From Diploscapter coronatus (taxonomy: Eukaryota; Nematoda; Chromadorea; Rhabditida; Rhabditidae), in assembly GCA_964036155.1 (NCBI GenBank), contig OZ038423.1, positions 7,641,249 through 7,705,248 of the forward strand: 64,000 nt of DNA, written 5' to 3'. Every line of letters starts with the position of its first letter. The stretch's first letter is position 1. Positions 35,094 to 46,000 of this stretch are shown here, piece after piece. Made by a program: the position numbers and the translations under genes. The notes under the pieces were generated by a model. The model was not told where the DNA came from. It did not search any database and saw only the letters and a program-made list of their open reading frames with translations.

Positions 35094-37180
35094 AGGAAAT
35101 TGTTGTTTCACCCTGAAAATAAACGTTTAATGAACGAACTAAAATAATCACGACTATTCCAACAAGATTTTATGAAAGACGGCTTTAAAAAAGAAAGATA
35201 GTTAGTTGATATTTTCTAACAGAATTTGGACAGGGCTATGCGAAATCAAAACTTTACAATTGAAGTCCAAGCCGAAGTCGAAAGTGGAATAGTTTATAAC
35301 TTCGAAAGCAAAAAGTCGAAGCTATGTTATCATGAAGTCAAAGCGAAAATATCGGTCATCGTTATTTCAGGTTTTAGAATAAGGGTGATGATAAACGAAA
35401 TTTCTTTTTTAGATTTATACAGAAAATAATTACGAAAATCTTTTGATTGGTAGAGCAACGGTGTAACTTAGTTTAGGAAAAATATAATTATAAAATGTAT
35501 TGCGGTAATTATTATAACGTTGGTATAGAAAAAAATGACGAAACGAATAGAACTCCAATTTCTGATCAGCTATATGAATTTCAAATATGTATTCTAACAT
35601 TCACAGCAAAAAGCGTATATTTTGTATTCACACATTTATCTCTTCTATCTAATTAAAAATGATCATCTTATCGATTTTATTTATCGTACAATTTTCTAGA
35701 ATTGTCAAGAAAGTGCGCACAATGGGCACATTCAAGCGAAAACAATGAAAGTGTTTCAGTTTGAAATGTTTACACTATGTGACAATTCGCTTATACAGAC
35801 TGGAGAGAAAAATCGACTAAATTTGATATAATCGAGAAAATCCATTATTTTGTTTGAATAATATGGTCAAAAATGAAAAAACGATGTCTGTTGCGCGCTA
35901 TTTTTAAAATATTTTTATGCTAAACTTCAACCGATTACACTTGAAAGTCTTTATATGCCGGGAGGCGAAAGAGAATATTAAGTTTGGGTTCTGTAGGGTT
36001 TGAAGAGAGGGGAGAGATGGGAGTCGAAAGGTTGGGTTCCAGGACTTTCGCTCTCGGCGCTAATAAGAGAGAGAGAGAGAGAATACGAACACGATAGTAT
36101 AATGCTGTTGGAAGGAGTTTGTATTAGTCTGTCGAAAGTTAACACGAGTTAATTATTTTTCAATAATTTATTAACTTCGAAAGAAAGGTTATAATAACAA
36201 AAAATGCTGCTGCTGTTACTGTTAGTGGTTCTTTTCAGAACTGACCCCTTTGGGACAGGAAAGTGTAATCAGGGTTGGGCTCCGCCCCAATGATAAGGTT
36301 TGACCCCATCATGCCCTGCGCGCGAAGTGTTCTCCAAAGGGAAATTTATAATTTTAAGGGTTCGTGAGAACACTTTATCACAATGTCGAATTTGATGATG
36401 AAAGCTTCATGGGTTTAAAAATTAACCATAATTTTAAGCTTCATAAAAATGCATGATGAATATTTATCCTTAATTAAATTTTTCATATCGGGAAATGAAA
36501 CCACGTAGATACAAACATATTCGAAGAGTCATAATGCAGCTCTGAACGCGGTTTCGTATAACAGCATCACTGCACAATTAATAGGTTGGATAGAAAGCTC
36601 TGCACCAAAAAGTTGAAATTTTTTTAATTTTGCAAAGACTTCTAGAATGGTCTGATGTATATGAGAACCTTCAGAAGCTTCTCGAAGCTATCACCACATG
36701 GGTATATAAGGGCCCACGCGCAGGGTTTTGATAACCTACGATCATGATAAGTGAACCCCAACTTTGAACAGTCATCTACTACGAGTGGCGCCAAAACAAC
36801 AACGCATTCGGTGAGGGCATCGCTCCATCAGACTACCATTTATTCCGTTCTTTGAAGCTCCATCTGTGAAGGAAAAAATTCAAAAAGTACAACGACCTCA
36901 AAACAGCAGTCGATAACTTCTTCGCGTCACAGTATTCCGAATTCTGGGCGAAAAGCATCAGTGATTTGTCCAATAGATGGGCGAAGATTATGGGTTTCAA
37001 TGGTGAATATATCGTTGATTCTTGATGGTTTTGAATAAAGTTATGAATAAATGAAAATTTACTTATTTTTGGTACAGGACTTTCTTAACAGCCTAATAGA
37101 TTCTTTTCTGTATTTTTGTCTTTAACACTATAAAATATGCAGGACCTATGCTAAAAATTGAAACTAGACTATTGTGTTTC
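35094..37180. other. Intergenic with a decayed mariner element
   Basis: Upstream of the C1GALT gene. It contains a short GA microsatellite near 36064-36083 and the mariner-like remnant at 36582-37095. No other coding feature is supported. Confidence 0.55.
36582..37095 (+). mobile_element. Degenerate mariner element with C-terminal transposase remnant
   Basis: TA dinucleotides at 36582 and 37094 flank imperfect terminal inverted repeats (GGTTGGATAGAAAGCTCTGC against an inverted GGTACAGGACTTTCTTAACA). Inside, a plus-strand frame reads PSDYHLFRSLKLHL, a TGA, then KKFKKYNDLKTAVDNFFASQ, NRWAKIMGFNGEYIVDS and a stop. PSDYHLFRSL with a downstream NGEYIVD is the C-terminal part of mariner transposase. 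The element is about 514 bases, far below a full mariner (about 1.3 kb), so the catalytic N-terminal part is deleted and it cannot be autonomous. Confidence 0.85.
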
Positions 37181-37601
37181 TTAATAGTGAATAATCTAGG
37201 CCTCCATGGAAAAATACAGTAAGTTAAAGGTTCAGACGAAAGTTTTAGAAATAGCTCTGAAAATGATATAAGAGATGCACTCTATGATTCTCTGTACTCT
37301 CTTCAATATCCAAGCTTCTCTGTTCAACGATACATCGATCGATGGTTTTTCTTCATAACGTTGAAAAGGTTTCATTGTCCGGCTGAAAAAATAGAATTAG
37401 AGAAAGCGAGAAAGAACGGATACATAGTGATTTTCTTATAAACAATGCAGATAATACCACCGAGCTACCCAACTTACTAAAAATTCCGTATCTGTACTAT
37501 TATCTTGAAATAAAACTTGTACCATTCAAATGGTGAATAAGTTCGTCATAGTTCGAAATGAAAATGATGCTATCAGGAAAACGCGATACGGAAAAATGAA
37601 A
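37181..37601. repeat. Duplicated block, direct copy of 4895-5317
   Basis: Same orientation and order as the block before the orphan bre-4 exon, with a plus-strand frame open through YPSFSVQRYIDRWFFFITLK and FHCPAEKIELEKARKNG. The match ends at AAAAATGAAAGAT near 37601, exactly where the right arm of the inverted duplication begins, so this is a rearrangement junction. Confidence 0.75.
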
Positions 37602-37848
37602 GATTTCTTAGAAGATTATTTTACATTTATTCATGTAAAGATTCAATGTAATTCTTCACTAAGAAATATCTTCCATGAACTAATAAATGATTCAGAAGTT
37701 TAATTTATTTTTATCAACTAAGTATATTTTAGAATAAATATAGATTAATTTTAACCGACTTGTAGGCTAATTAATAATTTTGTCGAATTTTCGCAAATAA
37801 TGATTTTTTCGTTACTGTAAAAAATGAATTCAAACATCAAATCGAAAT

Positions 37849-38040
37849 TCAGGCAGTGCACATGCGACTCTTTGTCTGTAGCCATCCCGCTATCGCTCGA
37901 TCCCTTTGTTCTTTAAATTCTTCTAATGCGATATTTTCATCTTTTTTCAATCGTTTTTGTATTCTTTGTTTCAAAAATGCTTCCCCGATGGTGGATCCCA
38001 CCAAATTTGCGAAGGAAAGACACTGAGATGTTTCCCTTCG
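37849..38040 (-). CDS. Possible short helical terminal exon of unknown gene
   Basis: A minus-strand frame reads LVGSTIGEAFLKQRIQKRL, then ENIALEEFKEQRDRAIAGWL, ending TGA at 37849. The amphipathic, charged composition looks protein-like. The left-arm copy (17525-17640) keeps the first half but shifts frame before EFKEQRDRA. No upstream exon or family assignment is clear. Confidence 0.22.
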   Translation of the reverse strand, partial: RRETSQCLSFANLVGSTIGEAFLKQRIQKRLKKDENIALEEFKEQRDRAIAGWLQTKSRMCTA

Positions 38041-39703
38041 CTACTGCATACGAAACAAAAGAGAGGGTTTCGGTTCCAGAAACAGCTTCGTGATGTATGT
38101 ATTTGAAATCAAATTTGAGATGAGGGATCTTGTAAAATCTAACAAGGGAAACTATTGTGTGTTGCTCATAGAATCGGCTCATATTTTCAGAGTAAGTCGA
38201 TTCAGACCTCCTAATTATGAATATCTAGTTAAAAAGTGCCCTTCGTTCACCCTTTTTCCAGGGCTTTGCGCCAAAGTCTGCCTCTTTCCTTTATATTGAA
38301 AACATTCGCAATGAAAAATTAACGTACATCGTGATTTGAGCGTTGACAATGCATTATTCGCTGCAGCAGCAAATCCTTGAAAGGGGAAACTTCGAAGCCA
38401 GATCCTGGAATTAGGATGCACGGAGGACACTTTTAACTAGGTATTCGTATCAGGAGGCTCAAATTGACTTACTCTGGAAATATGAACCGATTCAGTGAGT
38501 AAAATGCTGATAATTTCCCTCGTAAAGACAATATAAAAGTGTTGGTAATTGCATCTGATTCCAGCAATATGGGTTAAGTATTCGAATTAATTATGTCATC
38601 CAGCGAAAATAAATAATATGTGCCAACAAATTAATTGAAGACTTTACACTTTAAATTAGTATTCATCATAGTAAGTTTTCAATATTTCCGATAGTTTAAA
38701 ATTTTCTAATAATTTTGAACAAATAAAGATTCGAAATTTATGAGCCAAAGCTGCACGAGCAAAAATATTTTGAATCTCCTAAACAAATTGTATTTTTGGA
38801 ATGGGTATTTGCTAAATTCTTTATTCAAAGTCCTTATGAATAAACAAGTTTGAGAATGGGCTTGAAGAAGAAAAATTGGCTATAAATTTTTATCATTTTT
38901 TAAAATACAAATTTCTTGAGCAACATTTTCAATTTTGATTGATATTTTTTCAATATTTTTCAGAGTTCAATTTATTCTGGTTCTAAACAGAAAAGAATTG
39001 ATTCAACCCAAACAATATAAACGAGAATCTTAGTCATTAACGGAAAATTGATATTTTAAAATATTATGAAGCATTCTTTTAGCTTCACAAGACAATTTCT
39101 ATGATTCAGACCATACATACACGTCAGGTAATTTTCTATGGGCACATAATTTAGGGATTCAGAGTAGGAGGATCGCTTCTCTGCTTATTTTCAGTTGATT
39201 CCTAAAAATCCTTTGTTATTTGTGATCGCGCAATGATAGGGTTTTTGTTTTCAATTACAGCTGTTTCCTCTCGGAATTGCATTACGAAAAATGAATTGTT
39301 CATAGAGCAGCAAGACAAACACTTGCGATGCTTCGTGTGATGCAGAAACTAGGAAACGAACAAAGGAGAAGATTTTATCCCAGAAATAGTTTCATCACGC
39401 AACTCCCTTACGCAAGCACAACATTTACAGTGCCATAAGCTTTAAAAACCGGTAGGAGTTCGGATGGTTATGGTTATCTTCTTTCCGACAACAAGTCTTG
39501 GTTTTGATAAATCACGACGCATAGAATTGAACAAATTGGATTGTGAAAATTTTTCAATAGATTTACTTTCCAAACTATTCACTAGTTTCGGAAAAGCCAA
39601 TTCAATAACTTTTAATGATTCATATACAAAATTAGAATTATATTTTTTCCCTAAAATGGTAAACGAATTTATTTCAGCATCTATTTAAGAATCAGTGATT
39701 ACC

Positions 39704-40360
39704 ATGCAATATTCTCTAATTCTAATTGGGAGCTCTATTATTCAAACGACAGCGCTAATTTGCTACAATACAAATAGTAAGTTTTCATAGAATTTGTATT
39801 TCTAAAATTCACAACTTTTAGACACATTTTCATTGGGTGAGCAACTAGAAAAATCAGTGAAGAAAATATCATGCAGTGATCAGAATAATGAGAAAGATAA
39901 ATATTGCTATGTGTATGTGAAATTTACTTAAAATTTTCACTCATTATAAGATTTTTAGAGATCACATTATTAGTACATTTCCTTTGATCAATACAAAAAT
40001 GAATTCGATTATTAGGCTCGGTTGTGATTCGAATATAATTCAGCAGGAAAATTCGGTATGTCATTTAAATTTTAGTCTAGCTTTTCGAACTTTTCATTTT
40101 CAGATATCACATCTTAACAATTCGTAAGACAGATCATTTGAATCTATTTCTTGAATACAGTGAGACTTATTTTCAGGTGTCGAGAAATCATAGAATCAGG
40201 AATGCGACTACGAAGATGCTATTGCAACAATGAAGACAATTGCAATGATCCGAAATCGTCTCCAAAGTCTTCAAATATTCTTCCGCCAAATAACCGCCGT
40301 CACAAAATATCCGATACCAATAATCTTGTAATTTCTGAAGTTAAGAATCGATCATTATAA
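39704..40360 (+). CDS. Small secreted Ly6-like Cys-rich protein, right-arm copy
   Basis: Plus-strand twin of 15182-15839. The start codon at 39704 opens the same leader (MQYSLILIGSSIIQTTALIC), followed by FSLGEQLEKSVKKISCSD, DKYCYV, MNSIIRLGCDSN, ISHLNNS and CREIIESGMRLRRCYCNN then EDNCND, ending TAA at 40358-40360. All cysteines and splice sites are kept, with a few substitutions (for example MSSMVRLG to MNSIIRLG, and RREIS to RHKIS near the C terminus). Both copies therefore look potentially functional. Middle exon edges are as uncertain as in the left copy. Confidence 0.6.
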
Positions 40361-41778
40361 CTTAGTGCAAGAAAATAAACATTTCAAACTTCTACATAAT
40401 GAAAGTGATGTGATAATTATCAGAAATCTTCAACATCATCTATACGATGACAGTGGTTTAAGAATTTTTCAAAGTAAAAATTAAAGGATTGTCGTCAATA
40501 AGCATTATTTTGTGATTGGTAATTTTATGTGCATGAAAAATGATAAATCGAATGAAAATGTAAATTCGAAAGCTCAGACATCACTTTATCAAGCATTTCT
40601 TCGCATGAAACTTACTGGCATAATTATTTGATTTTCTCAACATTTTACTTTAAATAAACTGCTATCTTCGATACGAACATTACATACATGTCGTTATTTT
40701 TACCTAACGTCAGAGGTTTGGTAGAAAAATCACAATTAACGTATTCTACGATCAAATTTTCCTGATTATTGTTGTGTAATTTAGGCTATTTGAAAACCGC
40801 GAAATATCTAGACATGAGACATATGCAAAATAGGCTTAGAAGATGGTTGGGCAAATCTTTATTCACGCTATTTCTCCATATCTCCTAGTCTCGCGGGTTC
40901 CAAGTTGCCGTTAATTTGTTCTAGTGCATCCCATTCGATCGGCGTTAAATTCCTCTAAAATCGCAATATGAATTTTTTTTATCATTCTTATGTAAAAAAA
41001 CGCAGAATTGACATCGAAGCTAATGACAGTAGACTCTTCTTATAGACGCTAAAGATCTGATCGTGATGTAGGCTTGATCCACCAAATGGGGCTCAATCAC
41101 CAAACTTCTATCGAAAAATTATTTTGGGGATGATGTTTGAGTCTTAATTCCAGAAGAAAAAAATTATATGGTATTTGATATGCAACTGTCTGCAAAATCT
41201 GAAATGCCATAGTGTTTTTTTCTGCCTGTACTTCCAAATGCGTATTGTGTGCTCAACTGCAAATAGGATTCTGTATCCATTTCCTTTTTATTTGTTTTTC
41301 TACGTAAAAACTGTTTTGCCGCCTTCTGTGATTGTCTCATGAAGAGCTGCGAAAAAATACAGGAGTTTTACGAGCAGCTTTATTAGTTGATGGACAATGC
41401 GCGAAAACAAAAAAATCACGCGATAATCGGAAAAAGATTTTACGCTTTACGTTTTCTGGCAAGGTGTCTGAAAAATCCATTGTCCAAGATTTCATGAAGG
41501 CAATATAAAAGCTGCCTCTTTCGAGGCACATCAGGGCTTACTCTATTAAATAGGTTTTATTGGCACACATTCAAGAATATCGTCTTTGTCATCACTCATA
41601 TCTTTTTAAATTCTAACCATACTCAGACACATGCGAAATAGTTTATGAAAAGGGAAAAGTTTCACCACTTCTCATACGCCATTTCGTAGGTGACTGGAAT
41701 GCAAGATTTGGCCGATTATCTAATTATTTATTAGAAATCATAGTGTAAGAAGTAGTTCAAAATAGATCTGTTTCAGAT
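40361..41778. other. Intergenic within the right duplication arm
   Basis: Inverse counterpart of 13756-15181. Open stretches seen in the left arm are frameshifted here, supporting a non-coding nature. Confidence 0.45.
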
Positions 41779-42587
41779 ATGCCCCACTATCTCAACATCT
41801 TGGTCATTGTCGCTCTCTTTGCTGGCGCTGGCGCCCAAATCATCGGTGATTTCGATTGCACGACTGTCGGGACGCAGGGAAATTACTCGGGACAGGTTAG
41901 ACTTCCGCCAAGTGAAAAATAATTTATCTTGCTATTATTGTTCAGCTGGTCTACTCACCGCTTGCGACAATCTGTGGCAACATTTTGTCAGATTCTGGCT
42001 GCAAAGTTCTTTATAATGGAGGCAACGCTTCAAATGTCTCGGCGGAAACGAATGCTCCACGCCCATCAGCATGCTTCACGGTTTGACTTCGTCAATGTTT
42101 TCAGAAACATAATCTTTAAAATAACTGAGAGCAAGCCAATAGAAACATTTGATATGGACAGGGTAGACAAGGGTATATTTTGGGCAAATTTTGCATCAGA
42201 ATATTAACACATAGAACACATTTTGGTTAAAAACATCCATTCCTAATCCTCGTATGCATTCCGACAGTCTTAAACTTCGACATATTTTAATTGTCCAAAC
42301 ATACTATTTAGACCGTCATTAATGGAACGACTGTCGATCCAACGATGAAGGATGCAGCGATCAAAAATTGTCCTAAGGCGAGTTTAGTAAATATAGATAC
42401 CCATAAAATGTTGACATCTATATTTATTTAACGAACTTTAGTTCTGCGGGTATTGCTGCAAAACTCCGGCATACAATTGCGAAAATAAAAATCGTACGTA
42501 CGAGAAATAATTATCAATTTCACATAAATATAAATACTTTCAGCACCCGATTTCAATTGCAATTCGATCACTCAAGCCATGTGTCAG
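41779..42587 (+). CDS. Third triple-ShKT gene copy, 3' half lost in assembly gap
   Basis: Start codon at 41779 opens MPHYLNILVIVALFAGAGAQ, and five exons follow the layout of copy 2: signal exon 41779-41895, LVYSPLATICGNILSDSGC, the CPKASL exon, FCGYCCKTPAYNC, and APDFNCNSITQAMCQ-type exon 42544-42587 with a GTATGA donor. The remaining six exons (rest of the ShKT domains) would lie past 42818, in the N gap, but the sequence right after the gap is already the OAC gene. So this copy is either truncated by the rearrangement or its end is missing from the assembly. Confidence 0.75.
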
Positions 42588-42818
42588 GTATGAAGAAAGA
42601 AAGCGGAAGTTTGGGAATTTTGAGCCTATAGTGGCAAGTAGTGATAGTATACGTCTGGGTTGCTAACTTCCTTTCTCTGTAATTAGAAATTTGTGATTGA
42701 AATAATGTATTGTCTAGAAACTATTTGGGGAAGAGATGCTTGCGACCAGCTAAACCACATTGGGAATGTTCTAGAGAGTGGAAAGGGTAGATAGAAAAAG
42801 AGGGATGTGAAGAATAAC

Positions 42819-43018
42819 NNNNNNNNNNNNNNNNNNNNNNNNNNNNNNNNNNNNNNNNNNNNNNNNNNNNNNNNNNNNNNNNNNNNNNNNNNNNNNNNNN
42901 NNNNNNNNNNNNNNNNNNNNNNNNNNNNNNNNNNNNNNNNNNNNNNNNNNNNNNNNNNNNNNNNNNNNNNNNNNNNNNNNNNNNNNNNNNNNNNNNNNNN
43001 NNNNNNNNNNNNNNNNNN
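42819..43018. other. Assembly gap, 200 N
   Basis: Exactly 200 N, a size typical of placeholder gaps of unknown length. It sits where the right arm of the inverted duplication ends and before the first visible exon of the OAC gene. Confidence 0.98.
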
Positions 43019-46000
43019 TGCTATTCCACTATTTCCCAGAGTATTTTCCGAATGGATATGTCGGCGTGGATATGTGAGTTTAAAAAGATTTTTTATTAGA
43101 ATACTTTCTTCAATTTCTAGTTTTTCCAGGTTTTTCGTGATTTCCGGCTACCTGATAGGAATGATCGTTTGTAAATTCGAGGTTTTGGATCGACAGGCTT
43201 TGCAGATCTTCTATTATCGAAGAGCCAAAGTATATTTTTTAAAAATGACTAATTTATCGAGTTCTTAAAATGTTTGTTAAATAAAATTTGATGTTGCAAA
43301 AACATCTATTTTGCCAAACATTGCGAATTCAGCGCATCTTTCCACTCTACTACCTGGCCATTGGGCTGATCTTCGTGGTTATGTACGTGTTTCTGCCCGA
43401 GCCGTCGTACGACATCAACACGAGCAGCGGCATGAAGGCCATTTTCCTTCTAACAAACATGAAGTCCGAGCTCGATCCCGAACAGGATTACGCCAAATTG
43501 GTGGGCGGGGTTATTTTTTTATTGAGAGATGAAACCTGAAAAATTTCTATTTTTAAATGATTTTTGAGGCTTGAAAGACGTTTTTGATGAATTCTATCGT
43601 TTTCGAAACTAAAAAATAAAACTTCAGAATAAATAAATCAGTAATTTGAAGTTAGCGGGCGCCGAAGACCTATTCACACACACTTGGTCGTTGTGTGTCG
43701 AGATCAAATGGTATTTCCTGGTTCCTTTCCTCTTCATGGCCCAAAGACGACTGCCCATTTCGGCAATGCGCTTTTTCATAGGTAACCATTTTTGGTACTA
43801 TTTTGATTACCATTTCATGCTACCAATTTTCATTATTTTTGATTGATACCATATCAATGCTACCATGTTTTATTTAGAAAAAAGAATACATTTTCAGGAA
43901 TCGGTTCAATTTCGCTGTTTTACCATTTGATCTCGAACGATACGATCGCCTTCAATTCGACATTTGCGAGGGTTTGGCAATTCTGTTCTGGAATTACGGC
44001 ATACGTTGCGACGATCTATGAAAAGAAGGTGGGGTTTTTCAACTTATACTTCTCAGATCGATGGTCCGCAGAAAATAGTGCACCTTTTCGAGAGAGATAA
44101 AGAAGAAATGCTCTTTTCTTCTCTCAATATGATATACTATTTTTGCAGATCGAATTTTGAAGTCGGTTTTTAATTTTATACATTTTTATTTTTTCAATAG
44201 ATTTCTTTATTTTTATGTTTGAAAAAGTAGTTAAAATCTAATTGTTTTCAATTTTCAGAACCTTCGACCAGAAATGAACAACAACGATGACAAAGAGACG
44301 AGGCTTTTGCTGAATGATCAGGATGAAAGCGAAAATCAAGACGGTGATTTTTTAAAGTTTTTTTTGTTGTATTTTTTGAAAGCTTAAAAAATCTCGTTTC
44401 TTTGGCTTTCGTAATTAAAAAAATTGATTATTTGTTAACCTTGCGTGTAGATCTCAAGCTGTAAAATGCCCGATTTCAAGCTTTATTTGAACAACATTGG
44501 TTCGAAAAATTCAACTTTTAGAGAAAGTCGAAAAAGGGATTTTGAATTTTTTTAATCGGATCTGAAAAAAATTCAACCTATTTTGGAAGGAAATAATGTC
44601 AATTCCGGAACCTTTCAAAGTGTCGACTAAAGATCATTTTTTCAGGAAAAAATAGACTATGTTCGCGAAAAATGCAAATTTTCTATAGGGATAAAAATAA
44701 TAAAATAGAACAAATATTTTAAAAAGTCAAAATATAACGTGTTTCTATATGAAAATTTCAATAAATGTATTGAAAATAAAATGTTCAGTCCAAATAATGG
44801 CTGAAGACAGACGACTTCTTCCGTATATAGCCTACTTTCTGTTCGCTCTGATCGTGGTCACATTTTCTTGGTCCACTGAGGAACCACACCATCTGAGGAT
44901 AGAAATGACCTTCCTGACGACGATTTTGATCGCCATTGGAGAATATTATGAGGTGGAATTTTTCTTTATTTTCTAAAAAATCATTTTGTATTTTTCTTCT
45001 AAAATTCAAGGATAGAAAAATGATGAAATCTGAACTTTTTCTCATGGGAAGTATTTTTTTGAAGATCTGGATCCTTTCAAACGCACTGATGAACTACATC
45101 GGGAATATCTCCTACTCACTCTACCTAGTGCACTGGCCGATTTTCGCGACGACCAAGTATTTCGCCCCGGACAGTAATTTGGGTAATTTTAAGGACAGTT
45201 TGGATAACTCGTTACTTCGTCGCCCATAGCTAAGATGGTAGGGGAGGTATTTCTCCATATTATTTCGTAGGTAACGAAACAACGAATTATCTAGGTTGTC
45301 ATTTGAACTTTTTTCTTCGGAGTTAAACAAAAATCGATTTTTAGCGTTATTGATCGGGATAGGTCTCAGTTTCCTCACGGCCAGCATCATTTATTTCGCC
45401 TACGAACAACCATACCTGAAATTGGGGGCGGTGAAAATCTTCATCTTAGTAGGTTTCAATGCCAATGTTTTCTATTTGAATGTTTCATTTGAACTTATTA
45501 TTAGGGATCCTTTTATTTTCTAAGAATTTCTCTATTTTCAGATCGGTCTTTTATTCGTGGCCTCCCTAATTCTGACACAGCCTTCGATAGTAACGAATCA
45601 AATCGACTACGAGCGAAAGTTTGGCGTCTACAATTTCGACCTCGAAAAGGGCGACCCGTCAAAAAATCTCTGTGAGTTGGTTTTATTTTTAATTTAAAAT
45701 TTTTGGGACGGGGCTGTATTTTGAAAATTTTGCAAAAACAATGTTTTTCAGCAGTCGCCGTAGCGCTGAATTACTACGAGGGCATAGCTCAGGTCGATGC
45801 GAGTACTTTGGTGGAAAATTGCACTCATATTAGTTTGGGATCAGGATTGTACGAATTTTTTTTAACGTAAACGAAACGAAATTCAACCTCTACGTAACAT
45901 GAAACGTAACGAAAATCGCTCAAAACTGACGTAAACGTAAATTGGAAGATTTTCAAAATATCATACGATGAGTATCATTTTTAGATGAAATAATTTATTT

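Larger units (their letters stand above)
37601..42818. repeat. Right arm of a large inverted duplication, cut by the N gap
   Basis: Reverse-complement counterpart of 12718-17930. It begins at AGATTTCTTAGAAGATTATT, matching the inverse of about 17911-17930, and runs to the gap at 42819, where its last bases match the inverse of 12718. Genes carried: a Ly6-like gene (39704-40360) and the first five exons of a third ShKT gene (41779-42587). Confidence 0.88.
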
